In this document: positions 11,591 to 22,600 of the stretch, one piece after another
How the letters are laid out: each line of letters starts with the position of its first letter
Numbering within the stretch: the stretch's first letter is position 1
Assembly: GCA_013433145.1 (NCBI GenBank)
Contig: CM024179.1
Location: 1,846,501-1,910,500 of the forward strand
DNA: 64,000 nucleotides
Direction of reading: 5' to 3'
Source of the DNA: Ascaris suum
Taxonomy: Eukaryota > Nematoda > Chromadorea > Rhabditida > Ascarididae
The notes under the pieces: generated by a model
What the model was told of the DNA's origin: nothing
Databases searched by the model: none
Seen by the model: only the letters and a program-made list of their open reading frames with translations
Program-made: the position numbers and the translations under genes

Positions 11591-14500
11591 ATGCCACAAC
11601 CAATGGAAGCAGCGCCGAATGTATCGGCACTGAGTGGTCACAAACCTGGTTGCTCGATTGCTTACCGTGGCCGGACATTCGATGTGGATCTTTGGGTGCA
11701 GCAAGCGTCACAGTGCAAGTATTTGCCAGAAGACGAGATAATCCTCCTTTGCGATGTGTGAGTCAAACAAGATTTATTTGCTCTTTCAGGATTTTTTCAT
11801 GAGTATGACCGGCCGGTGTTTAGCAATTTCTCTTTTTTTTGGGGGGGGAGGGTGGGAGGGAGGAGTGGGTGGAGAGGGGATGAAGATGGAAGTTTCAAAT
11901 TGTCTCATTTTGGGATCATAAGCTTTAACCACGTTTTAAAGATATCAGGTGTCTGGTGGGCGCAAAAACATCTAATAGCAGCTTATGTGCTTTCTGGAAT
12001 TGATTGTTGCTATTATCGTTATGTAAGAAGGAAAGGTTCACCTTATGTCTATATCGTTGAACAGGTATAGATGGGAACGGGTTAATTAGTGTTGCTTTGG
12101 AGTCAATACATAAATGCATCGGAGACTTTTTCTTGAAAGGTTTGTATTGCAGGTGGAAAAAGTCAACATGACATCAAAAACGACTGAATATTGTTGCAAA
12201 TGTGATTGAATCAAGAGGGGATTATCGTAGATTGCAGCGCAATAATAAATAATTACGTTTGTTTTCCTTCAAGATTTCGCCTTAAGAAGTTCAGTTAGTT
12301 CAAGTTTTGAAAAACTCCTCCATTGTGACGCATTTTAATCAGTTTTTAAAATTTTCGATGCGTTTTTAATTCACGGTGAGAAAAAAGTGTTCGATTTACC
12401 TGGCGAAATAATAGGGCTTTTCCCCAGCAATTCGGGTTTTATTTTTATTTCTACGTATTATTTGGGCAATTTTTTCTCTTTGGTAATGTTTGTCGATCGT
12501 CAGTGGATAGGAAGGGTTTTGCTACCATTTCAGGTTGATTACGCGACTTTCGCACCAGCCGAATATTGTGTCTATCGCTTCGCCGGTTACGGTGTGTGGT
12601 GATATCCATGGTCAGTTCTACGACCTTCTAAAATTGTTCGAAACTGGTGGACAACTACCTGGCACCAGATACATCTTCATGGGTGATTATGTCGATCGGT
12701 AAGCGAATACCGTGCTTGTTTACAGCGAACATTGGAAGTGGCGGAAATTCAAAAAGTCGGATGAAAATGTTGTGGCTGTAAAACTATTGCTGTAAGCGGG
12801 AGAAGTCTCGAAACGATGTATTCTAATATCCTCTTATATTTAATTCGATCGGTGTTGATTGTATAAGGTCCTTAGAGGTACCTTAGAGGAAATAATTGAC
12901 ATATAGCTAAAGGACGGCTTTTACTGAAGACTTCTCCGAACTAAGAGTTTGAACATCTAAGTTTTTCAAGCGTAACAGAGCTGATGTTGAGCCTGTTGAT
13001 GCTTATAGGAGCTTGTTTAATATTGATTTTTTTTTCCGCCTTGTTTAGTACCTTTTTGAGAACGTTTCTACTTCAGTGGTATATTGGAGAGGGATATCAT
13101 ATATCCAGAGTTATTTTTTGCAGGTCGGTATATGAAAGTAGAAATGAAAATAAATCTTCTTTCTTAAATGAAATAAAGAATAAATTTCAGCGGTTACTAC
13201 AGCCTTGAAACACTCACATATTTATTTGCGTTGATGTTGCGCTATCCAAATGAGGTAACGTTACTGAGGGGCAATCATGAGTCACGTCGGATCTCGGCTG
13301 TCTACGGTTTCTACGACGAATGTCTACAGAAGTATGGTCATTCGGTTGTATGGCGATGGTGTTGTAAAGTATGCTGAACTTTAATTTTTTTTTTATTTCT
13401 ATGTTCTTTTTTTGCTAGTCTTGTTCTTTGTTATTCCTCATTTCTTAATCGTGAATAATCTTCACTCTGGAATATTGTGGGAATTCTAAGAAGTGTTTTC
13501 GTCCAGTGTGGAATAATAGTGGGCGGTTTTTATATTGCTCAATTTTTATATGGCATATCTATATTTTTCACCATGCAGCATGTTTACAAGAATGAGACTC
13601 AGATTTACCTGATTCATTTCCCGCACATTCCCAATCCCGTATGTTTTACCTGAAGGATCATTCGCAACTACCTGAAATTTTTTAATAGCTGAGGTTGGAC
13701 AGTATCTGCATTTTTGAAAAGTTGCTAAGAGTTTTGGCTTTTATTATAGTAGAATGGCGATCATTAAATTCGATCGTCCAAATAAGCTGATCAATCGTCT
13801 CTTGCAAACAGAACAATGCGACAATGTAGATTTTAGTTTATTCCTAGAATTGTGGTTAATAATGCTTTCTATCCCCATTGAAGCAATCTGTGAAGTTAAA
13901 ATTTTTTAATCAAATGCATTTTCTTACCATTTTGTTAAGTTTTACTCTCTATCTTGAGGTGGTTTTTCTTTTGTTTGCAGTCTCGTTACTCTAGTTAGTA
14001 CAGTCTGACAGCGAATTGCGACTATCATCTGCCAGTCGGCGGGATGTTTCTCGATGGGAGCCCATCTCTAATTCGCAGTATTACTTTTATTTTGCTGAAT
14101 CACGCTTTATTTAAATGCTATTTTGAAATATCGTTTAGCAACTATTTCGAATATTAATTAAGTGATTTCATTAAGGTGTTTGATATGTTACCTATTGCGG
14201 CATTAATTGATGAACATACATTATGCGTTCATGGTGGACTATCACCTGAAGTGAAGACACTCGAGAAAATGCTTCACCTCGACAGGTATACCTTTGATAT
14301 ATCGAAAGTACTTTGGAGAAAGTAGCGCTAAATCGTGTTTGATCGAGGATAGCAAAGGTGGAACAGAGAAGTTCAAAGTTTTTAGTTATTGGGAAATAAG
14401 CGGTAATCAAATGTGATTCTGCAATTCGATCGGCAGATCTAGGTGGTATTGGTGGATTTTTCGGCTTTTTTTTTTCATTTTTAGCACTTTTACTGTCTTG

Positions 14501-16325
14501 TTAATATTCAAATCTATTAGCAGGCCTAATATGTAAATTTTAAGGATGTTTATTGCACACATAAGGTGGATGGAGGTCTCTAAGTCGTATAGGTTGTTTA
14601 AGTGGGCGTTTGTGCATTGGAAGGTGATTTTTGCTATGTTGAAGAGTAAAGACTATTGGAATGAATCATGTTTTATGGCATTGTTTTAGTGGTTTTGTTT
14701 TTATTTATCTGTCGCGTGGTTTTAATCAGTGGCTATTGTGTCGAAATGTTCATTTACGATATTGAAGGGCGATAGAAATTCCCAGTAAAGGCGCTCTTTG
14801 TGATTTGATGTGGTCAGATCCAGAACCGACAGAACAAGGCTGGGAATTGAGTCCTCGAGGTGCCGGTTGGGTATGTCATATAATGCGTTTCATATTTTTC
14901 GATTCATGAACGTTTTGATGTATTATTACCGGAAATCGTTTTTTTTTCGGCTTGAAATTCAGGATTATGAGTAGTTGACGTGGAAATTTCGATGAGTGGA
15001 AGAGCAAGGTTGTATGAGGAGTGGGGAAGATGGAGGGGAATATAAACGAGGGAGAGGTAGAGAGGAAGGGATGGGAAGCAAGAAGCAAGCGTGTCAGAAA
15101 GAGAGTGTTGGTGGAAACATTATGAGTTCATTGCTTTTCTTTTTCCAGTGCATACCTCCGTTTTTTCCCATCAGATTAATTTCATTGCATTTTAATGTCT
15201 CAGTGTCAGCTCTATTTGAAATCTCTGCGAATATTACAAGAGTTTTGTCAATTTACAAGTAATAAAGGTTTGTCTGGTAAATCATCAAATTTTTTAGCGA
15301 TTTTTCTTATCTATTTAATACAGAAGTAAAAAATCAGAAAAATGAGGATTTACTCCTTATGTACAGGTTTTTCCCTAATGTATACCTTGGATATCGGAAA
15401 TTTTTTATGCTTTCTGGAATTTACACGGGTCGTTTAGAATATTCCGATCAGTTTAAACGTGATGCATTGAAATAGGAAGTTGTATATTTACGAAAGCCTA
15501 CGGTGAGGGAAGATGCTTGTAATGCGCCGCTTGAAATGCCTCTATTCATATTCGGGGCAAGGGGGGAGATACCAGTTAAGTGCGCTTATATGTTTTCTTT
15601 AACTATAATTGCATGCACTCTTATATCTGTGCTTCTAGATGAAACGTTATAGGTGTTCGGCTACGAAGTGACGAAACGTTTTATGCAAGCTAATGATCTT
15701 TCATTGATCTGTCGCTCACATCAGCTTGTTCTTGAAGGATTCAAGTACATCTGGGGTGAAATGCTGTGCACTGTTTGGTCAGGTAATAAAAAGATTACGA
15801 GATTTTTTTTCTCTAGCTGTTTGTGATAATCGGAAATAGGAGCTAGAATGTGGATTACAGAAGGGAGGGGATGGGATGGAGGCAGGTCAATTTTTGATGT
15901 TTATAGGATATATTGAGCAGAAAACGAGGATTGTATAGATCGCTTTCACCAGGAAAGTGGGATGGGCAATGGAAACTTTCTGAAATACTTCCCCTCTGCA
16001 AAGTTTTCTTTAAAGTTTAGATGTGAAGGATTTGATGGTATGTTAAGGGCATTTTCACAGATAGGTTGTTAAGGAGGATCCTAGATTTTTAGTCATTTTG
16101 GCCTTTGTTAGTTTTTAGGTTTCGATTGTTTCTAAAGTGTTTTCCATCCATTCGACGTTGCAGTACTCTTCATTTGCAGCACCAAATTACTGTTATCGTT
16201 GTGGGAACGAGGCTGCAATTCTACAAATCAATTCGGATGTAGATCGGCAAGTGAAATACTTTGAAGAGGCACAAGTGAATGAGCGTGAAAAACCTGATCG
16301 TGTTGTTGCACCATATTTCCTCTGA
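11591..16325 (+). CDS. pph-6: Serine/threonine protein phosphatase catalytic subunit, PP6 (PPP6C/PPH-6) type
   Basis: PPP-family metallophosphatase, PP2A/PP4/PP6 branch. Inferred exons are 11591-11757, 12534-12698, 13191-13368, 14176-14285, 14768-14870, 15653-15782 and 16180-16325, giving 332 residues with a closed frame. All signature motifs are intact: GDIHGQ (about 78-83), GDYVDRG (106-112), GNHE (138-141), [16 protein letters not shown] and the [11 protein letters not shown] block. The protein ends in YFL, the carboxyl-methylated Leu terminus of this branch. The CKYLPE motif in the N-terminal helix points to PP6 rather than PP4. About 25-30 residues precede the usual PP6 start, so the ATG at 11591 gives an N-terminal extension; an internal ATG at 11603 is possible. 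The segment between the helix and GDIHGQ ([13 protein letters not shown]) is more divergent than usual. A possible extra in-frame exon lies in intron 3. Confidence 0.93.
13579..13638 (+). other. Possible 60-nt in-frame cassette exon in PP6 intron 3
   Basis: A segment flanked by CATGCAG and GTATGT is exactly 60 nt long and open in the phase-0 frame shared by exons 3 and 4. It would insert 20 residues (beginning HVYKNETQ) between RWCCK and VFDML, where PP6 proteins normally have no insertion. It could be an alternative exon or chance. Confidence 0.25.
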
Positions 16326-16501
16326 GAATCGGTCGCCCTTCACTCTCTATTAATTATACATTTTTTGTAAGATGCAGTTATTTTTTTTTGGGAGAGTAAA
16401 ATCTGTCGATTGCACTTTTTTTTTCATTTAGTTTATTGTGGCGAATATTATTATCATAAGCAAAATCATAGAGAGCTTTTCTTTTTCTCTTATATAATAT
16501 T

Positions 16502-16587
16502 GATTAGCAATTTTTGCATATGATTTTTCTGATTAGCAATTTTTGCATATGATTTTTTGATTAGCAATTTTTGCATATGATTTTTCT
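16502..16587. repeat. Three-copy 28-29-bp tandem repeat
   Basis: Three almost identical copies at 16502-16530, 16531-16558 and 16559-16587. Each starts GATTAGCAATTTTTGC and continues ATATGATTTTT. The copies differ only in their last bases. Each contains TTTGCATATG, close to the octamer that recurs across the window. Confidence 0.95.
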
Positions 16588-16994
16588 TTCTTTAAAACTG
16601 ATTTTCCGAGTAATTTTACTGCTTTTTTGTGAATATTCCGATTGGGTCGCCCTTCTTCGATCCAGTAACTTTCTAGCTTTTTATCAGAATTTCTGTAAAT
16701 TCTTATTGAAATTTTATGATATATAAAAGGTTCTTATTTTAGGTGTTGTTGATTCGAAGAGGATGGAATTTTCATAGGAATTGATCGAGGTTGGTGTTTA
16801 TCTCCGTTGAGATTGAGTTGAAACCGTTTTTTTTTAAATGTAGCTGAGTGTTTATTGTAATGCGAATTTTAGCCAATTAGCAGATGCTGCATTGAATTTT
16901 TTATTTGTGGGTTTTTTTTTCTGCGAGAGAGGAAGAGGAATAGGAACTGTTTATATTTGATGTTGAAGTAAAAATATTTTATCATTTTTAAAAC

Positions 16995-17036
<42 letters not shown>
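16995..17036. repeat. (ATT)n microsatellite
   Basis: About 14 perfect trinucleotide units in intergenic DNA. Confidence 0.95.
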
Positions 17037-17038
<2 letters not shown>

Positions 17039-17982
17039 GTGATTTTTAAATTGTTACACGATGTTCACTTGTAATCTATGAATTTTTGTTGATATCGGTT
17101 TTATAAGAGAGTTCATTCGTATAAAAGTATTTTTCGAATTTAGTTAAATAAGAAAATTAATTTTCCTTGTTGGGAAAAAGATTTAGAAAGGGTTGATTGT
17201 ACTGAAGCCGTTTTCTAAAGAGGGGAAATAAATAGGAAATGACGAGCGATTCATATATTTCTGTATGAATTTGTTTATTACGTTCAACTTGCTGATATAT
17301 TGTAATTATTTCTTTCGAGTTTTTTTTTTACGATGCTGTGTTGTATTCATTGATGTTTTTAAGTTGGCAGTTTGTCCATTTTTTTTTGAATTTATGGATA
17401 TGTATAGTTTCATCCGTTGTTTTTAAGCTGTTATCGACAAATAAACGTCTAGAATCTCCATCCATCCCAACTAACCAAGAATGTTCTCACCTTATTTTTG
17501 ATAGCGATTAGGTTTGTAGTAATATTTTTTAAATGCTTTTTTCTTTCGTTCACTCGGATAAATTTTAGTAGAGGTGCATTTATTTCTGAGTAATTTCAAT
17601 TTGTGAAAGACGACGCATATAATGTCGGTATAATTTAACAGGTATAATTCGTAAATTGTACTTAAAACGCATAAGAAGTGTAATCGACGCCAAAGGTAAT
17701 GTTGTGCTTTTATTTGGATTTTAAAGCATTTTACGACCTATATGAGTTTATTAGAGTTGAAAGATACTATAGATTCGTAAATTGGATTGATTCTAGTGGC
17801 TAGTTGGATATGGCCAGAAACTGTGGATATCTTTTTTTTTCAAAGACTTCTGCAATCTACAGGTGGGATATAGTAAGGAAACGTATGAGGTGTTTTCTCA
17901 GTGCTTAAAATGCGCATTTTTGAATATTTTTGTGATTTAGTCTAGTAAATACACGTGCTTTCTTTCAACGGCAACAAGGCTC

Positions 17983-18552
17983 ATGTCTCCATCCTCACCC
18001 CTTCCTCATCCCCCTCTTCTGCATCCTCTCGCGACTGATATCGACGTTCACTGTACTCCTCTGTTTGCTGATGCTAGCAGATGCTTCTTTTTCCGTACTG
18101 AAGAGCACATTTTCGAATACTTGTATGAAAGCGGTCGTTTTGGCCAAGTTTCAGTAATGTTGGTGCACCACATCCCTAGAGCTGTTGCTTTTTATTGCAG
18201 AGGGAAATACGAACTTATCGCTGAGGAATCAAGCCAAGATAACACACTTGTGACGGGTTGGTTTCTGTTGGTTTCAGTAAGGGACATTTGTGTGGATGCA
18301 AAGCTGCGACGTAAAATGGAGCTTTCAAGTTTTATATGCCCCGTTTCTGTCTTCTCTTATGTATCCTTCATGCGGGAAACAGACTGGCCTACCTCTTCCC
18401 ATCCACTCTCGACTCCTTCCCGAAGGATTCTGGACCAGAAGGACAATGAAGGTAAACAGAAATTGCGAGACATTTTGCTACCTGAACGAGGCGAAGTGAA
18501 TTTTGCACAAGATGCTCCTCGCTCTTGTGTGTCATATTTCAGTGTGCAGTAA
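17983..18552 (+). CDS. Unrecognised 189-codon open reading frame
   Basis: A single uninterrupted frame from ATG to TAA, the longest in the window that is not a shadow of a recognised gene. The translation starts Pro/Ser/His-rich (MSPSSPLPHPPLLHPL) and becomes mixed and protein-like, with charged segments such as GKYELIAEESSQD and KQKLRDILLPERGEV. I see no signal peptide, membrane segment or known motif. Internal TTGCAG (about 18195-18200) and TTTCAG (18273-18278) could be splice acceptors, so the real structure may be spliced. It sits in a GC-richer island. It may be a real gene, a decayed exon cluster or chance. Confidence 0.25.
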   Translation: MSPSSPLPHPPLLHPLATDIDVHCTPLFADASRCFFFRTEEHIFEYLYESGRFGQVSVMLVHHIPRAVAFYCRGKYELIAEESSQDNTLVTGWFLLVSVRDICVDAKLRRKMELSSFICPVSVFSYVSFMRETDWPTSSHPLSTPSRRILDQKDNEGKQKLRDILLPERGEVNFAQDAPRSCVSYFSVQ

Positions 18553-19120
18553 CTGCAAGCCGTCATGCGTTGCACACAAGTTGCGAATTCCTGAACGTAT
18601 CTACGGAATCGAGCTGAATAGAGTTTGACTCGAATCCTCCAAGTCACATTCATCCGGTTTCCGTTAGCAGCGATGGTCTTGAAAATGTGTTGCAAGTGTG
18701 TTGACTCGCTGAAAAATACGCCACACTTTTCACTGCCACATAAAATAGCTCACCTGGAAGATATTGTGAGTTTTGTTCTGATGCACCTGAAAGTATTGTT
18801 TATTGTGATGAACCATAAAATTGGTGGGTTTTATTGAAAAGTCAATCGCAAGCTTAATCAGCAGATGTAGGTAAATGCTGTTGACAGGTACACTTGATTT
18901 TTTGGTTGCAAAAAGCTGCAAGTCCACAATTTCATGGCGCATATAAATGTCACGCTTTTAATAGAGAGCAATTCTAATCGCAGCTGACGAGATTATGGAG
19001 CACCGCAAAATCGGATTGCGCAACCACGTTTCGTTTCTCAGTGTTGGCTGGTTTATAAAATTTTGATTTCTCATATGTGTTACATTATTATGTGGCATAT
19101 TCGGTACAACTGCTGTCACT

Positions 19121-19137
19121 CCCCCCCCCCCCCCCCC
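19121..19137. repeat. Poly-C run of 17
   Basis: Uninterrupted C homopolymer within a C-rich stretch; poly-G on the minus strand. Confidence 0.95.
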
Positions 19138-19608
19138 TTGCCCTTTCCCCATTCAAAAATATGCACGATGAACTTGCGACGTCGGAGACAAGCTTGACTA
19201 ACAACTAGAAGAGAATCTACGAAACTTCCTATTTCAATCCAAATGTCCAGTGGCACCTCTCTTATCCCACCCTTCCTCCATCCCCACTTAAAGCGAAATC
19301 TGGCGTATACGGTGGATTGTGTTATCAAGATGCTCTTTCGGGCGAATCGATGCATGGCGTCAGGAAGTTAGTGAAACAAGATAACATTGCGCTTTCTTCA
19401 CCTTTGATTTTGAGGCTCTTAAATCCCATTTCATATAATCTATAAAATGCTAAGGAATGAGGCTCTCGCCGAAATTTTAGTTGGGGAGATGTATTTTATA
19501 TTGGTTTACAACGTTGAACTTATTACACGTCAGTTTTCTCATATCTAATGTTGTAACTTTTTTTGCGAAGGAGGAATCAATTGCGTGCTAGCTTAGATGG
19601 AAACCTGA

Positions 19609-19624
19609 GGGGGGGGGGGGGGGG
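19609..19624. repeat. Poly-G run of 16
   Basis: Uninterrupted G homopolymer followed by TGGGGGTGGCGG, making the region strongly G-quadruplex-prone on the + strand. Confidence 0.95.
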
Positions 19625-22600
19625 TGGGGGTGGCGGAGGAAAGTGTAGTTTTTTGTGATTTCACGCAAAAAAATGTAATGAAATTCGATGTCGAACACTC
19701 ATCGATAGCTAAATAAAAAGTTTTTTTTTTTTTTTTGCGGAGAATAGTGTTTACGCATAGCATTGCTAATAAATAATGCTATTTTTTAATGGAGCGAGAG
19801 AAGACGTTTATACAACTGGTTTATGCCCGTTGCAATTGTTTTTTTTGATTCTTTCCCGGCATCATTTTCTCGATGATAATTAGCCAACAATATCTGATAA
19901 TTGGCCTACGACTTTTATAATTGAGTTTTACAGTTTTACTTTACTATATTACGAAGTAAAATATAATGTGAAAATAAAAATAAATTGGTTCGAAATTTGT
20001 AAATGTTTCACCTCTGATTTTTTTTTCACTTCCTATCCAAGTGTCTATACAAATTATATCCTTCTAACGCTATGATTCATAACTTCAATCCATATCGTCT
20101 GTGTAATGCAAAATTGTCACTTCTATTATCTATATAATGCCCAGCCTTTAATTAAATTATGCAAATAACATACAATCATATGATTGTATTGCTTATGCAA
20201 TAGACGAATTTTTATTGTCACTTCTATACAGTTCGCAATCATCTACCTGTTGCACCTGTGCAGTGAGCATTCACCTTATACAGCACCTGTAAAATTTTAT
20301 ACAACGTAGGAATTGAAATAGATTCGGAGCAGGAGTTTAATTTTTTTTTACTGAAATATTTGAAAAAGTCTACAAACCTTTAGGCGATTTTATATTCTCT
20401 ATTAAGGCGTACAACAATGCAAATGCATGATCTATGAAGTTAGATACGATAAGCTAGCGATATTTGCATATAGTGCAAAAAAAAATAAATTTGAAATCGT
20501 CCAAAAAGTCTCTACTTTGGGTGTCGTTTCAACGAGAAGCCTTGCATAAATACCGATGAAAGTATAGTGCTATATACTATTGCTGATGGATTTGTTGAAT
20601 TCTTGTTGCATTTTCAAATGCAAAGCAAATTTAATGATGTCATCACTCTCTATTTGATTGTGATTCGAACGTTTCGCTGAACAACTAACTCAATGAAGCA
20701 AAATTAGATATGCCAATGACGTAATAATTGAGCAAATGCGTCACACATCACAAGGCATTCGTCATTTCCTTAAGAAACTTTCCGGGCGGAACCCCCATGA
20801 AGATGAAATCAACGCATCGTTATCCCGAAAAAAAAAAGCATCCAGGCATTTTTAGTCTGCAATACATCATTTTATTGCATTTACTAGTTGTTTCGTTCTA
20901 GGCTAGAAGATATTAGCCAATAGTATCGTCGTTTATTGATTAAATTTCAATTATTGCTGTAGTATTAATACAATATTATTCCAATATGAGTAAATCGATA
21001 CGTTTTTTGGCACTTCGAAATTTTCTCACTTCTAAATTCATTCAAATGGGGCATAAATAAGTTTTTCTAAGATCTCATAGATGTCGAGATTTCAATAGAA
21101 ATGAATAGCAAATTTGAAATTTCAATGATTTTTTGAGATTTTTGAATTGAGATTCATATTGTATGCTAATTTTTAAGTCTTCGGTGAACAGAATTACTCA
21201 ATTTTTTTTGCACAGTAAAAATACGCTATTTAACACTCAAAATTATTGTTCTTCTGTTTCGACAGGTTGGTTGATCCAACTGAATGAATTTTGAAAGCGT
21301 GTATCAGGCCAACCTCATTGAGTACTTCTCCACCATTCGCAGATTCTTCCACCTCTAAATTCGCACAGCTTCTTTCAGATTTGATAGATCAACTATTGTA
21401 CAGGTGTGTTCAACGTATGTAACGTCTTGCCTATCGAGGCTTATAACCATAGGTGCAGTGGTTCACCAGTTAAAACTACCAGACAGGTCGACATACACAC
21501 ATATACGCAGAGCCATGGTGCCTTGATAATGTGCTCGTCTAAAGCAAATATGCAAAAGGAGCGTAAAAAATGGAAATGCATTGCCAAAGAAGCTGGCAGG
21601 ATATGCGCCTTGGGTTACCGTCGTTGAACGGTCAGCACCATCAGTTAGCAATAGAAATAAACCTTATGTAATAAGGCGCTCAAATCCTGCCTGACTGATT
21701 CGATCATGTGTTCAATTTCTTCAGAAATGATCCGCTTGTCTGACCGACTGGTGTAGAACGATTGAACCGGAAAAATGCGACTAACCGGTATAAAATGATA
21801 ATTCCTGTTAATTATAAAATACGTGCGAATTTGTGTGTATCGATTTGTGGGTTATTTGTATGTCGATAGCGCTTTTCAAAATTTGCATAGACATATGAGC
21901 CACAGACATAATTTCGGCATATAGGATTGCAAAGAGAATTTGCAAGAAACGCTAAAGAACAACGAGATAAAAGTGTACATTTATTTATTGCATTGACATA
22001 TACACACTTCGACAATTTTCTTCACCCATAATGATCAACCGATTACATAAATTAAAAATTATGCAGCAATATTCAAATGTGATCGCATTTATTGCTGTAT
22101 AGTTTACTCAAAGTATATAAATTCTTTAAAAGAATTTTTTAAAACGTTACGAAAAATTTTTTTTCATTGCATTTTATGGAAATTTGCATATTGCCATAAA
22201 GTTGAGCATGAAATTTCACAATCGGCGTTACTCGCTTGTGTTTCATTCGCTGTTTTGTGATTAGTTTGCTGTCAAAAGTCTTATTTGAAATGTTTTCACC
22301 TTCAGTATGGATCTTTAATTCAAACTGAATCGTCTATTCAATCATAAATCGCTAAACGACTGCAACTGAAACTCATTTGTCCACAATTGCAGGCGAAAAT
22401 TTTGATCGAATGATTTATATAATTTCCAATATAAAGAAGTTTATTCTGTTTTGTATTGCTTTTTGTGCATCCATAGAGGTCATTCTGCATCCATACGAGA
22501 AAAAGGGGGAAACCATTAGCGTTTAGTGGAACGAAACATGCGTTCGTTTGCTTGGTGATCGTCAACAATTTAATGAGTGACGAATTGCAATTTCCGGTTT

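Larger units (their letters stand above)
16326..17982. other. Intergenic, AT-rich with short tandem repeats
   Basis: PP6 3' flank followed by T-rich spacer. It holds a 28-29-bp minisatellite at 16502-16587 and an (ATT)n tract at 16995-17036. AATAAA-like polyadenylation signals occur, for example near 17441. No coding signal was seen. Confidence 0.6.
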
